Origin: Parabacteroides gordonii MS-1 = DSM 23371
GTDB taxonomy: Bacteria > Bacteroidota > Bacteroidia > Bacteroidales > Tannerellaceae
Assembly: GCF_000969825.1 (NCBI RefSeq)
Contig: NZ_KQ033920.1
Location: 1,361,336-1,409,829 of the forward strand
Reading direction: 5' to 3'
DNA length: 48,494 nucleotides
Numbering within the stretch: position 1 is the first letter of the stretch; the number at the start of each line of letters is the position of its first letter. Position numbers and translations under genes: made by a program. Shown here piece by piece: positions 34,026 through 43,649 of the stretch. Under the pieces are notes generated by a model. That model ran no database searches. It was given only the letters and a program-made list of their open reading frames with translations, and was not told the DNA's origin.

Positions 34026-34934
34026 TCAATATCTACAATTATAGGTCTCTTCCAGATATTTTCTAATCATCTCCCGATTTGTACCGCAAGCCTGTTTGAT
34101 CTCAAAAACTTTAGCATCGACCAAGGTTCTATACCACCAGCCTTGCAGGAAATGCCACAAAAAACCTTCCTTTCCATCCAGCCATCCACCCTTTATGAAA
34201 TACCGGTAACAGAAATAAAGAAAGGCACGCCAGAAAAGAGGTATACGTACATAACGATCCTTTATTTTTCTTTTATGCATAGCCTGGGCTACGAGTTGTT
34301 TCTCTTCTCCCGGCTGTAATTCATGCCACAAGTTCAGTTCCGTATCCAGCAATTCAGCTGCTTCACGGACAGCATAATTCACATGTTTATTACAGAACCA
34401 GGAAAGATTATTCAGATTGTGATCGACAAAATCATGGACAAAATTCACAATCCTTCCTTCCAGTAACTGAATATGTTCGTCCATCAACCTTTGTTCACAA
34501 ACGGCTTTACCATAACGGAACATGCGAAGTAAATGCACGGGATAAATACCCCGCTTCATCCATTTCCCCAGAAAATAATGTCTCCGTTTAAAAACGATAC
34601 CGGATACATCTGCCGGTAAAAAAGATACTTTTTCTAATAATTCATCGATCAATTCCGGCAGCAAATATTCATCGGCATCTAGCCGGAGAATCCAATCCGT
34701 ACGAACCGGAGCATGCACCAATGCCCAATTCAGTTGCTTGGCATGATTGTTCTCCCATTTATTCTGTAATATCACGGCGCCATATTCCTGCGCTATCTCC
34801 AGCGTGCGGTCAGTTGAATAAGAATCTATTATGAAGATATCCTTTGCCAGTTCCCTTATATTTTCCAGACAACGGCGAATATGAATTTCTTCATTATAGG
34901 TAAGTATAATAACAGAAATATCTGGCTTATTCAT
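34026..34934 (-). CDS. Family 2 glycosyltransferase
   Basis: 302 residues with a GT-A fold. The N-terminus is ISVIILTYNEEIHIRRCLENI, the nucleotide-sugar part includes IDSYSTDRTLEIAQEYGA, and LRLDADEYLLPELI carries the metal-binding D-x-D/E. The overall pattern, including FKRRHYFLGKWMKRG, resembles the WaaE/KdtX-like beta-1,4-glucosyltransferase subgroup. It would add one sugar to a lipid-linked precursor at the inner face of the membrane. It is the last gene of the polysaccharide operon, 14 bases after the preceding gene. Confidence 0.9.
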   Translation of the reverse strand: MNKPDISVIILTYNEEIHIRRCLENIRELAKDIFIIDSYSTDRTLEIAQEYGAVILQNKWENNHAKQLNWALVHAPVRTDWILRLDADEYLLPELIDELLEKVSFLPADVSGIVFKRRHYFLGKWMKRGIYPVHLLRMFRYGKAVCEQRLMDEHIQLLEGRIVNFVHDFVDHNLNNLSWFCNKHVNYAVREAAELLDTELNLWHELQPGEEKQLVAQAMHKRKIKDRYVRIPLFWRAFLYFCYRYFIKGGWLDGKEGFLWHFLQGWWYRTLVDAKVFEIKQACGTNREMIRKYLEETYNCRY

Positions 34935-34948
34935 TCTTTATCCTTTTC

Positions 34949-36172
34949 TTACGTATGGGTTACAGAATCCAACTGATCCAAAAAACTGGAAACCAGCACG
35001 TTTATATCATACGGATATTTTAGTTTCTGTACGTACCGATGCTGCATGTATTGCTCTATAAGAAAAGACAAGCGTTCATAATCCTCTTTTGGGAAAAGCC
35101 ATTTGTCCTTTTCCACATCGGCTATATATTCAGAGGCTCCCTGATGTTCGCAAAGCATAAAAGGTACGCCACAGGCATAAGCTTCTGTAAAAACACAGCC
35201 AAATCCTTCATAAAAGGTTGGTAATACAAATAAATCCAATGAATTATAATAAGTCAGCAACTCTCTATGATGCACCTCCTTTTCAAACCGGATATAACCG
35301 GAAAGACTATGTCCGGCCACATATGCCCGGCATTCGTCGAACAATGGGCCTGTCCCGATAAAAGAGATCCGGAGTTGTCTGTAACCTTTATGAAGTAAGA
35401 GCTCTACTGCTTTCACCAATGTGATCTGACTTTTCAGATGATGAAAATTTCCGATACAGCCTATTTTAAATATTGTCTTATCCCTCCTCCCTTCTATGGG
35501 ATAAAATTTTGTCAGATCCACTCCGTTATATAGTACCAATGAGTGTTTCGGAGAAATTGAAGGCAAGTGTTTGGCCTTTTCGAGTGTCTCCAGATAAGAA
35601 GGATAACTCTCATATTTACCGGGACGTGGAAATGACAATAAATTATCTTCAACCACACGACTTATAGAGACATGGCAATCCACCCGGTTGAACAATGCGA
35701 TATTTGTTTTAGCCCGATAATAGAGATTCGGCTTCATCTTTGCCAGGCGTCCGTTCCGTATCGTAAAAGGATCGCGGTCATGGTGTTGTACCAATGTCCG
35801 GATGCGGGGATTCAGTCTTTTCAATGCGATCCCATAAGCGGCAAACGAAGAGGTATGTCCATGTACTACAGCTATCCGGCTTATATCCAGTTCCAACCGG
35901 GCAATACATTTCAGAAACATGCTGCAATTAAACCCGTTACTCAAGCCATTGAAGAAGAAAGAAGGCATCTGAACAGACGGAAATAAATGAACTGTTATTC
36001 CTTCATATTCATAACTGTCCCGTTTATCGTTCAATGTTGTCGGTTTGAAAACCATTACATCATATTTACCTGTCCGCCGGATCGCTTTCACCTGATCATA
36101 AATATAAGGCCCTCTGAAAGAGTCCGGTGTCGGAAAAAAAGGCGTAACACATATATATATTTGATCAGCCAT
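34949..36172 (-). CDS. Family 4 glycosyltransferase
   Basis: 407 residues with a GT-B fold. The C-terminal domain has KIGCIGNFHHLKSQITLVKAVELL and the nucleotide-sugar binding E(x7)E region YEGFGCVFTEAYACGVPFMLCEHQG. The N-terminal domain has VVHGHTSSFAAYG and HHDRDPF. These are characteristic of GT4 enzymes. The donor sugar is unknown. The start ATG overlaps the preceding glycosyltransferase stop by 8 bases, which indicates translational coupling. Confidence 0.9.
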   Translation of the reverse strand: MADQIYICVTPFFPTPDSFRGPYIYDQVKAIRRTGKYDVMVFKPTTLNDKRDSYEYEGITVHLFPSVQMPSFFFNGLSNGFNCSMFLKCIARLELDISRIAVVHGHTSSFAAYGIALKRLNPRIRTLVQHHDRDPFTIRNGRLAKMKPNLYYRAKTNIALFNRVDCHVSISRVVEDNLLSFPRPGKYESYPSYLETLEKAKHLPSISPKHSLVLYNGVDLTKFYPIEGRRDKTIFKIGCIGNFHHLKSQITLVKAVELLLHKGYRQLRISFIGTGPLFDECRAYVAGHSLSGYIRFEKEVHHRELLTYYNSLDLFVLPTFYEGFGCVFTEAYACGVPFMLCEHQGASEYIADVEKDKWLFPKEDYERLSFLIEQYMQHRYVQKLKYPYDINVLVSSFLDQLDSVTHT

Positions 36173-37139
36173 TTTTAAGCCCTCTCAATATAGCTTTTAC
36201 CTTAGACCCAAGCCTGGCCCCGAAGCTTATCATCCGGGGAGCATGTATATAACCTCCGCACATGAAATAAAAAGTTCTTTCATCTTTCCATAAATCGGTT
36301 CTGATTTCCTTCTTACTCCAATAATATTTTTTCAATATACTGATTACTTCCGTTCTGTTACCCTTTATTGCTTCCACTAGAGGGGAAATAAACAAATAAC
36401 AAATCTGCTTTTTTATTCGTGGCTCATAAGGATAAATATCCAGAAGAGACCACACAGACTCAAGCATTTCCATCGATAAACCTAACGTCTTTTCATCTAC
36501 TTTCCTTGTTACGGAATTTCCGTTCCAGACATAGTTATACAAACAGATATCAAGTACCACGAGCTCCTTCACCTTCAATATTATCTGCATATTCAAATAG
36601 AGGTCTTCCCCTATAAAAATCTTTCTGTACACTATTTCATCGAATAATGATTTCCGTATCAGTTTTCCCCAGATAGGCCATAATCCCATGCCGATCATAA
36701 ATGTCAACAGCTCCTGCCCCGACAAACCGTTCATCCGTTTATCCCAATAATATTCCTGTTTGTCATCACCGAATATCCGGTTAAAACCAGCTATCACACA
36801 GTCGGAATCATTTTTTATGATCTCTCGATATAATATTTCTATGGCATCGCTCTCGATATAATCGTCACCATCCAGATGATAGACATATTCTCCCCTGGCT
36901 ATATCCAGTCCGGATTTACGGGCATAGATCAATCCTTCGTTCTTTTTACTTACCACTACTATACGCTCGTCAACGGCTGCATATTTGGCTATGATCCGGG
37001 AAGAGGTATCGGTGGAACCATCATTTACTACTATAATTTCTATATCCCGGAAAGTCTGGTTGATACATGATGATAAACAGGTTTCCAGATAAGGATCGAC
37101 ATTATATACCGGAATAATTATGGATACTTTTATATTCAT
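36165..37139 (-). CDS. Family 2 glycosyltransferase
   Basis: 324 residues. VSIIIPVYNVDPYLETCLSSC at the N-terminus, IIVVNDGSTDTSSRI, and YVYHLDGDDYIESDAIEIL with the D-x-D metal site show a GT-A family 2 enzyme. The C-terminal ~120 residues are helical and basic, perhaps for membrane association. It is embedded in the operon: it starts 12 bases after the upstream gene's stop and overlaps the downstream gene by 8 bases. Confidence 0.92.
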   Translation of the reverse strand: MNIKVSIIIPVYNVDPYLETCLSSCINQTFRDIEIIVVNDGSTDTSSRIIAKYAAVDERIVVVSKKNEGLIYARKSGLDIARGEYVYHLDGDDYIESDAIEILYREIIKNDSDCVIAGFNRIFGDDKQEYYWDKRMNGLSGQELLTFMIGMGLWPIWGKLIRKSLFDEIVYRKIFIGEDLYLNMQIILKVKELVVLDICLYNYVWNGNSVTRKVDEKTLGLSMEMLESVWSLLDIYPYEPRIKKQICYLFISPLVEAIKGNRTEVISILKKYYWSKKEIRTDLWKDERTFYFMCGGYIHAPRMISFGARLGSKVKAILRGLKNG

Positions 37140-37151
37140 ACGAAAGAGATT

Positions 37152-38345
37152 CTATTTATTTAATAACGACTGGAACAAACCAAGCCATTCAGGTCCTATT
37201 TTTTCAATACTATATTGTTCGACAGCCCGGACTGCGTTAGACTGCATTTTACTCAAAAGAGAGGGATTTGAAGCCAGTTCATATAATTTTTCCGCATACG
37301 TATCCAGATCAAACGGCTCTATCAGGTAACCATTTTCCCCATCTGTTATTGCATCTGTAACTGCAGCAAAACTGGAAAAAGAAATAGGGACGCAACCATT
37401 CTGCATCCCTTCCAGAATAAACATATTAAACCCTTCAAAATTTGATACCAATGATACGATCTTTGCTTTGGCATAATACGCTAACGGAGACTGATAACCA
37501 TGAAAAAAGACATTATTCAGTCCAAGTTTTTCAGCCAGAATTTCCAGATCCCTCCTTTCCTTTCCATCTCCAACTAACTCCAATTTCCAGCCCGGAAGCC
37601 TGTTCTGTATTTTATGCCAGATATATAACAGGCGATCAACCCTTTTTTCCGGATAAGAAAGGCGCCCGACAAATAAAATACAGTTTTCCTTCTGATCCAT
37701 CGTTCTTACCTCTATATTCGAAAAAGTAAGAGGATTCGGTATGGATACTATTTTACTTGAAGAGGATATTCCGATCAGTTCTTCAAATTCATCAATATAT
37801 TGGGGAGACAAAACAACAATAGTATCCGTATACCGATACATAAAATTCATCTTCTTCTTTTTCAGCCTATAGATGCGTTTCTTAAAATAAGGCAATCGAA
37901 TACGGCGCAGCAACGACCTGGTACTAAGCACCGGACTGCTCCATGAATATTCTAATTTACATAACTCGTTAAAGTTGCGGAATCCGGAGTCTATAGAAGT
38001 ATGAATGGTGGAAACGATCTTTGTTTCTGTCGTTAGTACCTTATGGTTACACAAATACACATCATCGTTCCAGACATCCTGATTTATCAATATATCTATT
38101 TGCAGTTTTTCCAGTAACTGATCTAAAAAAGATATATTTTCAGGAGAATCCCCACGGGCAGAATCCGGCAAAAAGAAGGTACGGATATCTGCATTTTCCA
38201 GGGACTTTCCCATATCAACTCTCACTAAATAATAAATAGTATATCCAATCGATTTTAAATAATGAGCCACAAGGTCTGTAACACGTTCAGTTCCTCCATG
38301 CTCAGGATCTATCGGATATGTATTATAGAATAAGATATTCATCAT
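37152..38345 (-). CDS. Family 4 glycosyltransferase
   Basis: 397 residues with a GT-B fold. The N-terminal NTYPIDPEHGGTERVTDLVAHYL motif is the usual acceptor-domain loop. The C-terminal domain carries CILFVGRLSYPEKRVDRLLYIW, LVGDGKERRDLEILAEKLGL, and the E(x7)E region FEGFNMFILEGMQNGCVPISF. Two adjacent ATGs (38345 and 38342) are possible starts. The LVGDGKER and SPLAYYAKAKIVSLVSNFEGF blocks resemble GT4 enzymes that act on poly- or oligosaccharide precursors. AT content looks higher than in the genes before 34000. Confidence 0.9.
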   Translation of the reverse strand: MMNILFYNTYPIDPEHGGTERVTDLVAHYLKSIGYTIYYLVRVDMGKSLENADIRTFFLPDSARGDSPENISFLDQLLEKLQIDILINQDVWNDDVYLCNHKVLTTETKIVSTIHTSIDSGFRNFNELCKLEYSWSSPVLSTRSLLRRIRLPYFKKRIYRLKKKKMNFMYRYTDTIVVLSPQYIDEFEELIGISSSSKIVSIPNPLTFSNIEVRTMDQKENCILFVGRLSYPEKRVDRLLYIWHKIQNRLPGWKLELVGDGKERRDLEILAEKLGLNNVFFHGYQSPLAYYAKAKIVSLVSNFEGFNMFILEGMQNGCVPISFSSFAAVTDAITDGENGYLIEPFDLDTYAEKLYELASNPSLLSKMQSNAVRAVEQYSIEKIGPEWLGLFQSLLNK

Positions 38346-38354
38346 CTTAAAAAC

Positions 38355-38930
38355 TTAATCAGTTTCAATTATTCGTTTTTTCAATACTCTTGCCGGATTT
38401 CCTCCTACTACCGTCCACGGGGCTATAGCCTTGAATACACTGGCACGTGCACCGACTACCGCACCCTGACCGATCGTTACCCCCATACCGACAAATGAAT
38501 CTGCCGCTACCCAAACCTGATCTTCTATTATGATCGGGGCAATGATCAGTGGAGAAGCGCTATGGGTTATGTCATGTGAAGAAGCACATAAATAACTCTT
38601 TTGAGAAACGGTAGAATGCCTGCCTATTTTTACCGATGCCGGATTATAGCAATCCACCTCCGGCCCCAGACAAGAATAAGCTTCCATCTCCAGATTCCAC
38701 GGTGCCCAAATCTTTACAGAGGAATAGACTTTTGCCGTAGGATGTAATTTTGCCCCGAAACAACGTAGAAGGAATAACCGCCAGGGATCGAATAAAAACA
38801 AACCGAATGGCCGGAAGGCTATGATACGAACCACATTCCAGGCTGCACGGCCCAGTTTATTCTTCAGGCTCAATTTATTCCGATATTTCGACAGGTCGAC
38901 TTTTATGTCGTTACTATATTCCGGTTTCAT
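38355..38930 (-). CDS. WcaF-like hexapeptide acetyltransferase
   Basis: 191 residues. An N-terminal ~60-residue segment (KNKLGRAAWNVVRIIAFRPFGLFLFDPWRLFLLRCFGAKLHP) precedes a left-handed beta-helix built of hexapeptide repeats (VKIWAPWNLEMEAYSCLGPEVDCYNPASVKIGRHSTVSQ, then IIIEDQVWVAADSFVGMGVTIGQGAVVGARASVF). It ends with VVGGNPARVLKKR. The 'FRPFG...W+..LLR.FGA' start is typical of the colanic acid WcaF-type acetyltransferases. The catalytic His is in SSHDITHSA. It would O-acetylate a sugar of the polysaccharide. It starts 17 bases after the preceding glycosyltransferase. Confidence 0.9.
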   Translation of the reverse strand: MKPEYSNDIKVDLSKYRNKLSLKNKLGRAAWNVVRIIAFRPFGLFLFDPWRLFLLRCFGAKLHPTAKVYSSVKIWAPWNLEMEAYSCLGPEVDCYNPASVKIGRHSTVSQKSYLCASSHDITHSASPLIIAPIIIEDQVWVAADSFVGMGVTIGQGAVVGARASVFKAIAPWTVVGGNPARVLKKRIIETD

Positions 38931-38947
38931 ACAGCTGCAGGAGATTG

Positions 38948-40165
38948 TTATTTTAATACGTCCAGAAATCTTAATAAACTCTGCTTTTCCATGCCTACCA
39001 GTTCTCTGGCATACTTCCGGGCCATTTCTTTCTTCATATTTATTGTTTCCGGTGATATCTGATCCAGAAACTGCGTAACTACGACTGAGGTATTCTCCCG
39101 GTCTGAAACCAACCAGACGGCATCAGGGAACATACAGGCTCCATCCGATTCCTGATGGGCATTATATAAGACCGGGGTACCGGCACAGATGGCACTTACG
39201 ACTTTCGAAGGGACACAGATATGGCTCCAGGCTGAAAGTAAAGAGGCTACATTCACATCGACATATTGCACTTCGTCCTGTGGCAGATAATCCAAGATGC
39301 GGACAACAGGATAATTACGGACACGATCTAATATAGACCTCGCTTTACAACCATACAACCGAAGCAACATAATATGTTTTTCTGGTTCTAACCGATCGAT
39401 CAACTCCAGCAGAAAAGCGGCGTTATGCGCTTCCCCCATATTACCGGCATAACAAAAAATGATCTTATCTTCATTGTCGATACGCCAGGAAGGAACAACC
39501 GACGGTTCGTTTTCATAAACTCCGCAGGGAAGAATAATATGAGGTATAAAATCGCATCTATATTGCTTACATAAATAGCGATATTGCTGCTCTCCCAATG
39601 CTATCAGGAAATCGGGAACACGACTATAAACAAACGTAAACAGCAAACGGTACCCCCAATTATCCTTAGAGACTAAACCAGCGGAAACAAAAGCCTCCGG
39701 ATACAGATCCATCGTCCAAAAGACTAAGCGACTACGATAAAAAGGACGTAGTAGAACCGCCCAAGCATTCAACAAAGAGGGATCAGTCATTACAATCTTC
39801 AGATCATGACGCAGTAAAAACATGGAACGCAACATCAACCGGCAACCGTCTATCAGGTTAACAGCTAAACGGATCAGATTATTTCTACCTTTATACAATC
39901 CCTTGAGCTCAATCGTACGATAAGGTAAAATATCTTCATCGGCAGGCATTTTCCCATTATAGTCGACGTGAATAGAAACAACAGTTACTTCAATTCCTTC
40001 CGCAAACAAGTAATCTGCCAGTTTCCTTATCGGATAGCCTGTTGCCGAAGGATGTCGTGCACCATATTTATTTACAATCGTCACTCGTTTGCGATTATTC
40101 AAAGGGACATCAGCCCCTTCCCCTCTCTTCTTAAAAAAGAAGAAGGGGTTCTTCATAAACTTCAT
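38948..40165 (-). CDS. Glycosyltransferase, GT4/WcaI-like
   Basis: 405 residues. After a short basic, Phe-rich N-terminus (NPFFFFKKRGEG) the GT-B pattern appears: TIVNKYGARHPSATGYPIRKLADYLFAEGIEVTVVSI, LVFWTMDLYPEAFVSAGLV, IIFCYAGNMGEAHNAAFLLELIDRL, and a C-terminal domain with YLPQDEVQYVDVNVASLLSAWSHICVPSKVVSAICAGTPVLY. The DLYPE and 'GNMG.AH' blocks are as in WcaI/WbuB-like enzymes that transfer fucose or N-acetylaminosugars. The donor is unknown. It lies 18 bases after the metallophosphoesterase gene. Confidence 0.88.
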   Translation of the reverse strand: MKFMKNPFFFFKKRGEGADVPLNNRKRVTIVNKYGARHPSATGYPIRKLADYLFAEGIEVTVVSIHVDYNGKMPADEDILPYRTIELKGLYKGRNNLIRLAVNLIDGCRLMLRSMFLLRHDLKIVMTDPSLLNAWAVLLRPFYRSRLVFWTMDLYPEAFVSAGLVSKDNWGYRLLFTFVYSRVPDFLIALGEQQYRYLCKQYRCDFIPHIILPCGVYENEPSVVPSWRIDNEDKIIFCYAGNMGEAHNAAFLLELIDRLEPEKHIMLLRLYGCKARSILDRVRNYPVVRILDYLPQDEVQYVDVNVASLLSAWSHICVPSKVVSAICAGTPVLYNAHQESDGACMFPDAVWLVSDRENTSVVVTQFLDQISPETINMKKEMARKYARELVGMEKQSLLRFLDVLK

Positions 40166-40183
40166 AAATGATGCACTCCGGTT

Positions 40184-42817
40184 TTATCCGATTACTTTAA
40201 AGATCCAATCGGTTTTCAGATAAGTGACTTTTACGATATATATTTGTTTTTCCGACAAGGGCATACGGATATAGTCGTCTTTCGATTCATTCGTACTTAA
40301 AATACGTCCGGCCATATCCATTACGACAATCTTCGATCCGGCACAAATATTGTCCACATGCAACATATGATCCCTGACGGAAACAGTAGGAGATCCTGTA
40401 CGGATATCCTCAACGCCCGTATCTATTTCCGCACTTTTAAAGTTAGCATAAATAAGTGCATTCGTTTCATCCAAAATAAATGAATACGGATTTTGAGTCG
40501 AGAGGGTTTCATTTAATCCATTTGTCCATTTCTCAAAAACAAATCCTTCTTGAGGGGTTGCTGTTACAGTGATCCTAGTTCGTTCTGCCCAATGTCCCGG
40601 TCCGGGATAACTACTTACAGTACCGACTGTTCCGGTAGGGGGAATAATTACAAAATCGTAATAAACAGGCCCGGGATTCTGATTCTCTTTAAATTCAGCA
40701 TAGACAATCATATCGCCGGTCAAACTGAACCTATACGGATTTTGAGTTGAAAGGGTTATATTGTTTCCATTAACCCACTTATCAAAAACAAATCCACTTT
40801 TGGGAGTTGCGGTTACAGTGATTGTGGTTCGTTCTTCCAAACGTCCCGGATCTGGTTTACTACTTACCGAACCAACTATTTCAGTAGGGGGAATAAGAAT
40901 AAAATCATAATGAACAGGTTGGGGAATTTCGACTTTCTTAAATCTGGCATAAATAGCCGTATCCCTTGTTAAGCTAAACGCATATGGGTTTTCCGTTGAA
41001 AGCAAATCTCCCTTTTCATTTATCCATTTTTCAAATACAAATCCATCCAGGGCTTTAGCCGTTACGGTTATCTTCGTGTTCTCTTTCTGACTTCCGGTTT
41101 CATGACTACTTTTTACTGTTCCTTCCTGTTCATTTTCGGATGCAACAGCAAACTTATAATCAACTCCCGTATTACTAACAAGCCGTTCACTGATAAACGG
41201 AGCAGGTGTTTCAGCAATTGTAATTCCGTTTAACAGACCTGTTTCACCATAATTCTTCATCTGTAAAACAACACGATCCTTATATACATATACGATCAGG
41301 GTCTGAATAAGCCGGGAATTTCTAATACTGGCATATTCATCGATAGTGCTGCCATAATAACGCATCGACCCGGCAAATGAGGAGCAAAAGCTTTTAGTTC
41401 CACGCTCTTTTCCAGCAATCGTCCATATAGCAGAATAATCATCACCAAGGTTAGAGTCAAAATAAGTAGCATCTGTTCCGCTCACCGATACAACGACCGA
41501 TTTCAAACGGCGATCAGCACCACTTTTCCCGTTCTTCTCATTTGTCAGTGCATGGTACTCTTCATTATCCTTAAAGACGATCAGGTATTGTTTGCCATCC
41601 TCTACAGAAGATACTTGAGTAGCTTTCGATTCTCCTCCATCCGTTGAAACAATTTCATATAAAAACAGGTCTTTTGCCTCACGATTTACAGAAAACATCT
41701 TAGATCCTGTACTGAAATAAAGATGAGGGGTAATCCCGTCATTAATCTTTATATTGAACATCCCGTTATTTACAGAGGAAACGGTACATATATTTTCATT
41801 CTCCAACAAATTAATATTCGAATCACCATAACCTAAATATTTATTGCATAAATCTTTAATACAAAACAGGGTTCCTGATTCATTCTGGTCTGTTTCCACA
41901 TACCAGTTTCCGTTCGAATCATATTGGGTAACCCGTTGAGCTGTTTCCGTCCGTATGTATGCATTGTCTCCCCCATGATCATGCCCGTAAATATAAATCA
42001 GATTCCTATATTTAGTGAGGGTCGATTTCAGTAAAACAGTCGATTCGACAGGATTCAATCCTTTATTTCCATGAACATGAATGCTTTTGGAATCGGCAAA
42101 AGGGAAATGAGCCATAAAGAATATCGTCTTATCAGGATCGTCTTTACATATCTCCTCCAGTTTATTCTTACACCAGGTTACTGATTCAATGGAATACTGA
42201 TAATTTATAGCACTCTGGTACAAAAATTTCCCTGTATTTAAACATACAAAATCAAAACCATTAATGACATAATGGAAGGCTGCCAGCAAATCATATTTAC
42301 CATCCAATGTCTTCTCATAAAAACAATCTTTTTCGTCGAGTTCACCTACATTCGTTTTCATCGGGAAAGTGTAGAAGTCACCCGCATTATAGTTGGCGGA
42401 GCCTTCTCCCTGCCAGACATCTTTCCCTACTTCATAATCATGGTTCCCGTTAATATAAAGTACCGGTTTATTCTTTGCATCGTCCTGAAAAGCTTCTAAA
42501 GAGGCTTCATGCATCAATTCGCGGACTCTTTCCCAATTACTTTTCGGTATCGAGACATCGCTGGTATAGTCACCGTTCATAACAAGCAGATCTATATTCT
42601 CTTCTTTCTTAATCCTTTCTATCGTATTGATAACTGTTCCCCGCAGACGGACATTCTCAATACTCCCACTGATAAGATCCTGCTGGTTATGAAGATCCGA
42701 GAGTATGGCAACAGTAAAGATCGGTTGGTCATTGCCTTTATTGTCTGTTGATTCTGCAAATAAGTTTGTAACAAAAAGAAAAGTTGCAACCAGTAAAATC
42801 AGATATAATTTATTCAT
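40184..42817 (-). CDS. Secreted calcineurin-like phosphoesterase with InlB-like repeats and T9SS sorting domain
   Basis: 877 residues. Signal peptide residues 1-21. The phosphoesterase domain (about 33-290) has all metal-binding motifs: D41-x-H43 in ILSDLHNQQ, GD in MNGDYTSD, GNHD in INGNHDYEV, H in FFMAHFPFAD, and GHDHGGDN. A beta-rich middle region (about 330-545) follows. Three tandem ~78-residue repeats of the Listeria-Bacteroides (InlB B) type come next, each with ITVTA, GFVF-x-KW, LST-x-NPY and IYA-x-F blocks. The C-terminal ~75 residues (VVMDMAGRIL, IYIVKVTYL) are a type IX secretion sorting domain. It should therefore be a surface or secreted enzyme acting on a phosphoester, which is odd inside a polysaccharide operon. 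The substrate is unknown. Confidence 0.9.
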   Translation of the reverse strand: MNKLYLILLVATFLFVTNLFAESTDNKGNDQPIFTVAILSDLHNQQDLISGSIENVRLRGTVINTIERIKKEENIDLLVMNGDYTSDVSIPKSNWERVRELMHEASLEAFQDDAKNKPVLYINGNHDYEVGKDVWQGEGSANYNAGDFYTFPMKTNVGELDEKDCFYEKTLDGKYDLLAAFHYVINGFDFVCLNTGKFLYQSAINYQYSIESVTWCKNKLEEICKDDPDKTIFFMAHFPFADSKSIHVHGNKGLNPVESTVLLKSTLTKYRNLIYIYGHDHGGDNAYIRTETAQRVTQYDSNGNWYVETDQNESGTLFCIKDLCNKYLGYGDSNINLLENENICTVSSVNNGMFNIKINDGITPHLYFSTGSKMFSVNREAKDLFLYEIVSTDGGESKATQVSSVEDGKQYLIVFKDNEEYHALTNEKNGKSGADRRLKSVVVSVSGTDATYFDSNLGDDYSAIWTIAGKERGTKSFCSSFAGSMRYYGSTIDEYASIRNSRLIQTLIVYVYKDRVVLQMKNYGETGLLNGITIAETPAPFISERLVSNTGVDYKFAVASENEQEGTVKSSHETGSQKENTKITVTAKALDGFVFEKWINEKGDLLSTENPYAFSLTRDTAIYARFKKVEIPQPVHYDFILIPPTEIVGSVSSKPDPGRLEERTTITVTATPKSGFVFDKWVNGNNITLSTQNPYRFSLTGDMIVYAEFKENQNPGPVYYDFVIIPPTGTVGTVSSYPGPGHWAERTRITVTATPQEGFVFEKWTNGLNETLSTQNPYSFILDETNALIYANFKSAEIDTGVEDIRTGSPTVSVRDHMLHVDNICAGSKIVVMDMAGRILSTNESKDDYIRMPLSEKQIYIVKVTYLKTDWIFKVIG
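40425..41165 (-). repeat. Three tandem ~78-residue InlB-like repeats in the phosphoesterase gene
   Basis: This codes three consecutive copies that share KITVTA/TITVTA/RITVTA, GFVFEKW or GFVFDKW, LST(E/Q)NPY and an aromatic-rich end. The DNA copies keep near-identical patches around the LSTQNPY codons, suggesting recent duplication or gene conversion of the second and third copies. Confidence 0.8.
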
Positions 42818-42868
42818 TTGAATTGATATTTATTTTTGACATAAAAATGGTAATACCATAAATGCGGA

Positions 42869-43645
42869 TCAGTTACGGTCTTTGAAGTAATTCCTGAAAG
42901 ACAAGATCTTTGCAGACAGCAACAGTTCACAATAAAATCGTGTCCAACAATGTTTTAACTGATACCGAAACGGTAAATCCGATAAACGGACATAATCCGT
43001 ACAATCATCCTGTATTTCAGATGGCTTATCGATGCTGGAGCCTCCGGAAATAAACGTAGGATAGATCCCTTCAGCCAGTATGCCTATCCTTTTCATATGT
43101 GTAAAATCATCGGCAACAATAGAAGGACGCGATGCTTTCAATAATCGCTCCGCAGCCTTCTTGTTGATCAGATAAGCACATGCACCATAAGCATCCCAAA
43201 GCCTGTAAAAAGAGAAGTTATCGACCAGATGGACACTTTTGGTGTAATAAATAGCATGTGTAGTAAAAGAGATGATATGAGGTTGTGCACTTTTCATTTT
43301 TCCAGCCATCTCTTTTATCAGGCTATCCACTCTTTCCGGATAAAAAAAAACTACATCATCTTCCAGTACCAAAGCGAACTCTTCATCCGACGCCAATAGT
43401 CTTTTGTAACATTCCCGATGACTGTGCACGCAACCAATCTCACCACGCTTGGGAGTTCGCCGGTACCGATAAGTGAATTTTAAAACGTCAAAGTTCTTTT
43501 TTACATCTTCTGAAGACATTCTTCTGCCGTTAACTGCTTCCACTATTTCCACATCCATACACGGATACTTGGTAACTTCAGACAACAAGGCATTTCTGCG
43601 AACGACAGACTCTTTCATATTTATCACATACGTCTTTATCTTCAT
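42869..43645 (-). CDS. Family 25 glycosyltransferase (LPS biosynthesis type)
   Basis: 258 residues from ATG at 43645. An upstream in-frame extension to 43717 would overlap the preceding gene and add a non-homologous hydrophobic stretch, so it is rejected. IKTYVINMKESVVRRNALLSEV, GEIGCVHSHRECYKRLL and LVLEDDVVFF with the E-D-D site are the hallmarks of the GT25 family (LpsA/LgtB-like galactosyltransferases). DAYGACAYLINKKAAERLL is also conserved there. It starts 4 bases after the outer-membrane beta-barrel gene. Confidence 0.92.
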   Translation of the reverse strand: MKIKTYVINMKESVVRRNALLSEVTKYPCMDVEIVEAVNGRRMSSEDVKKNFDVLKFTYRYRRTPKRGEIGCVHSHRECYKRLLASDEEFALVLEDDVVFFYPERVDSLIKEMAGKMKSAQPHIISFTTHAIYYTKSVHLVDNFSFYRLWDAYGACAYLINKKAAERLLKASRPSIVADDFTHMKRIGILAEGIYPTFISGGSSIDKPSEIQDDCTDYVRLSDLPFRYQLKHCWTRFYCELLLSAKILSFRNYFKDRN

Positions 43646-43649
43646 TCGA

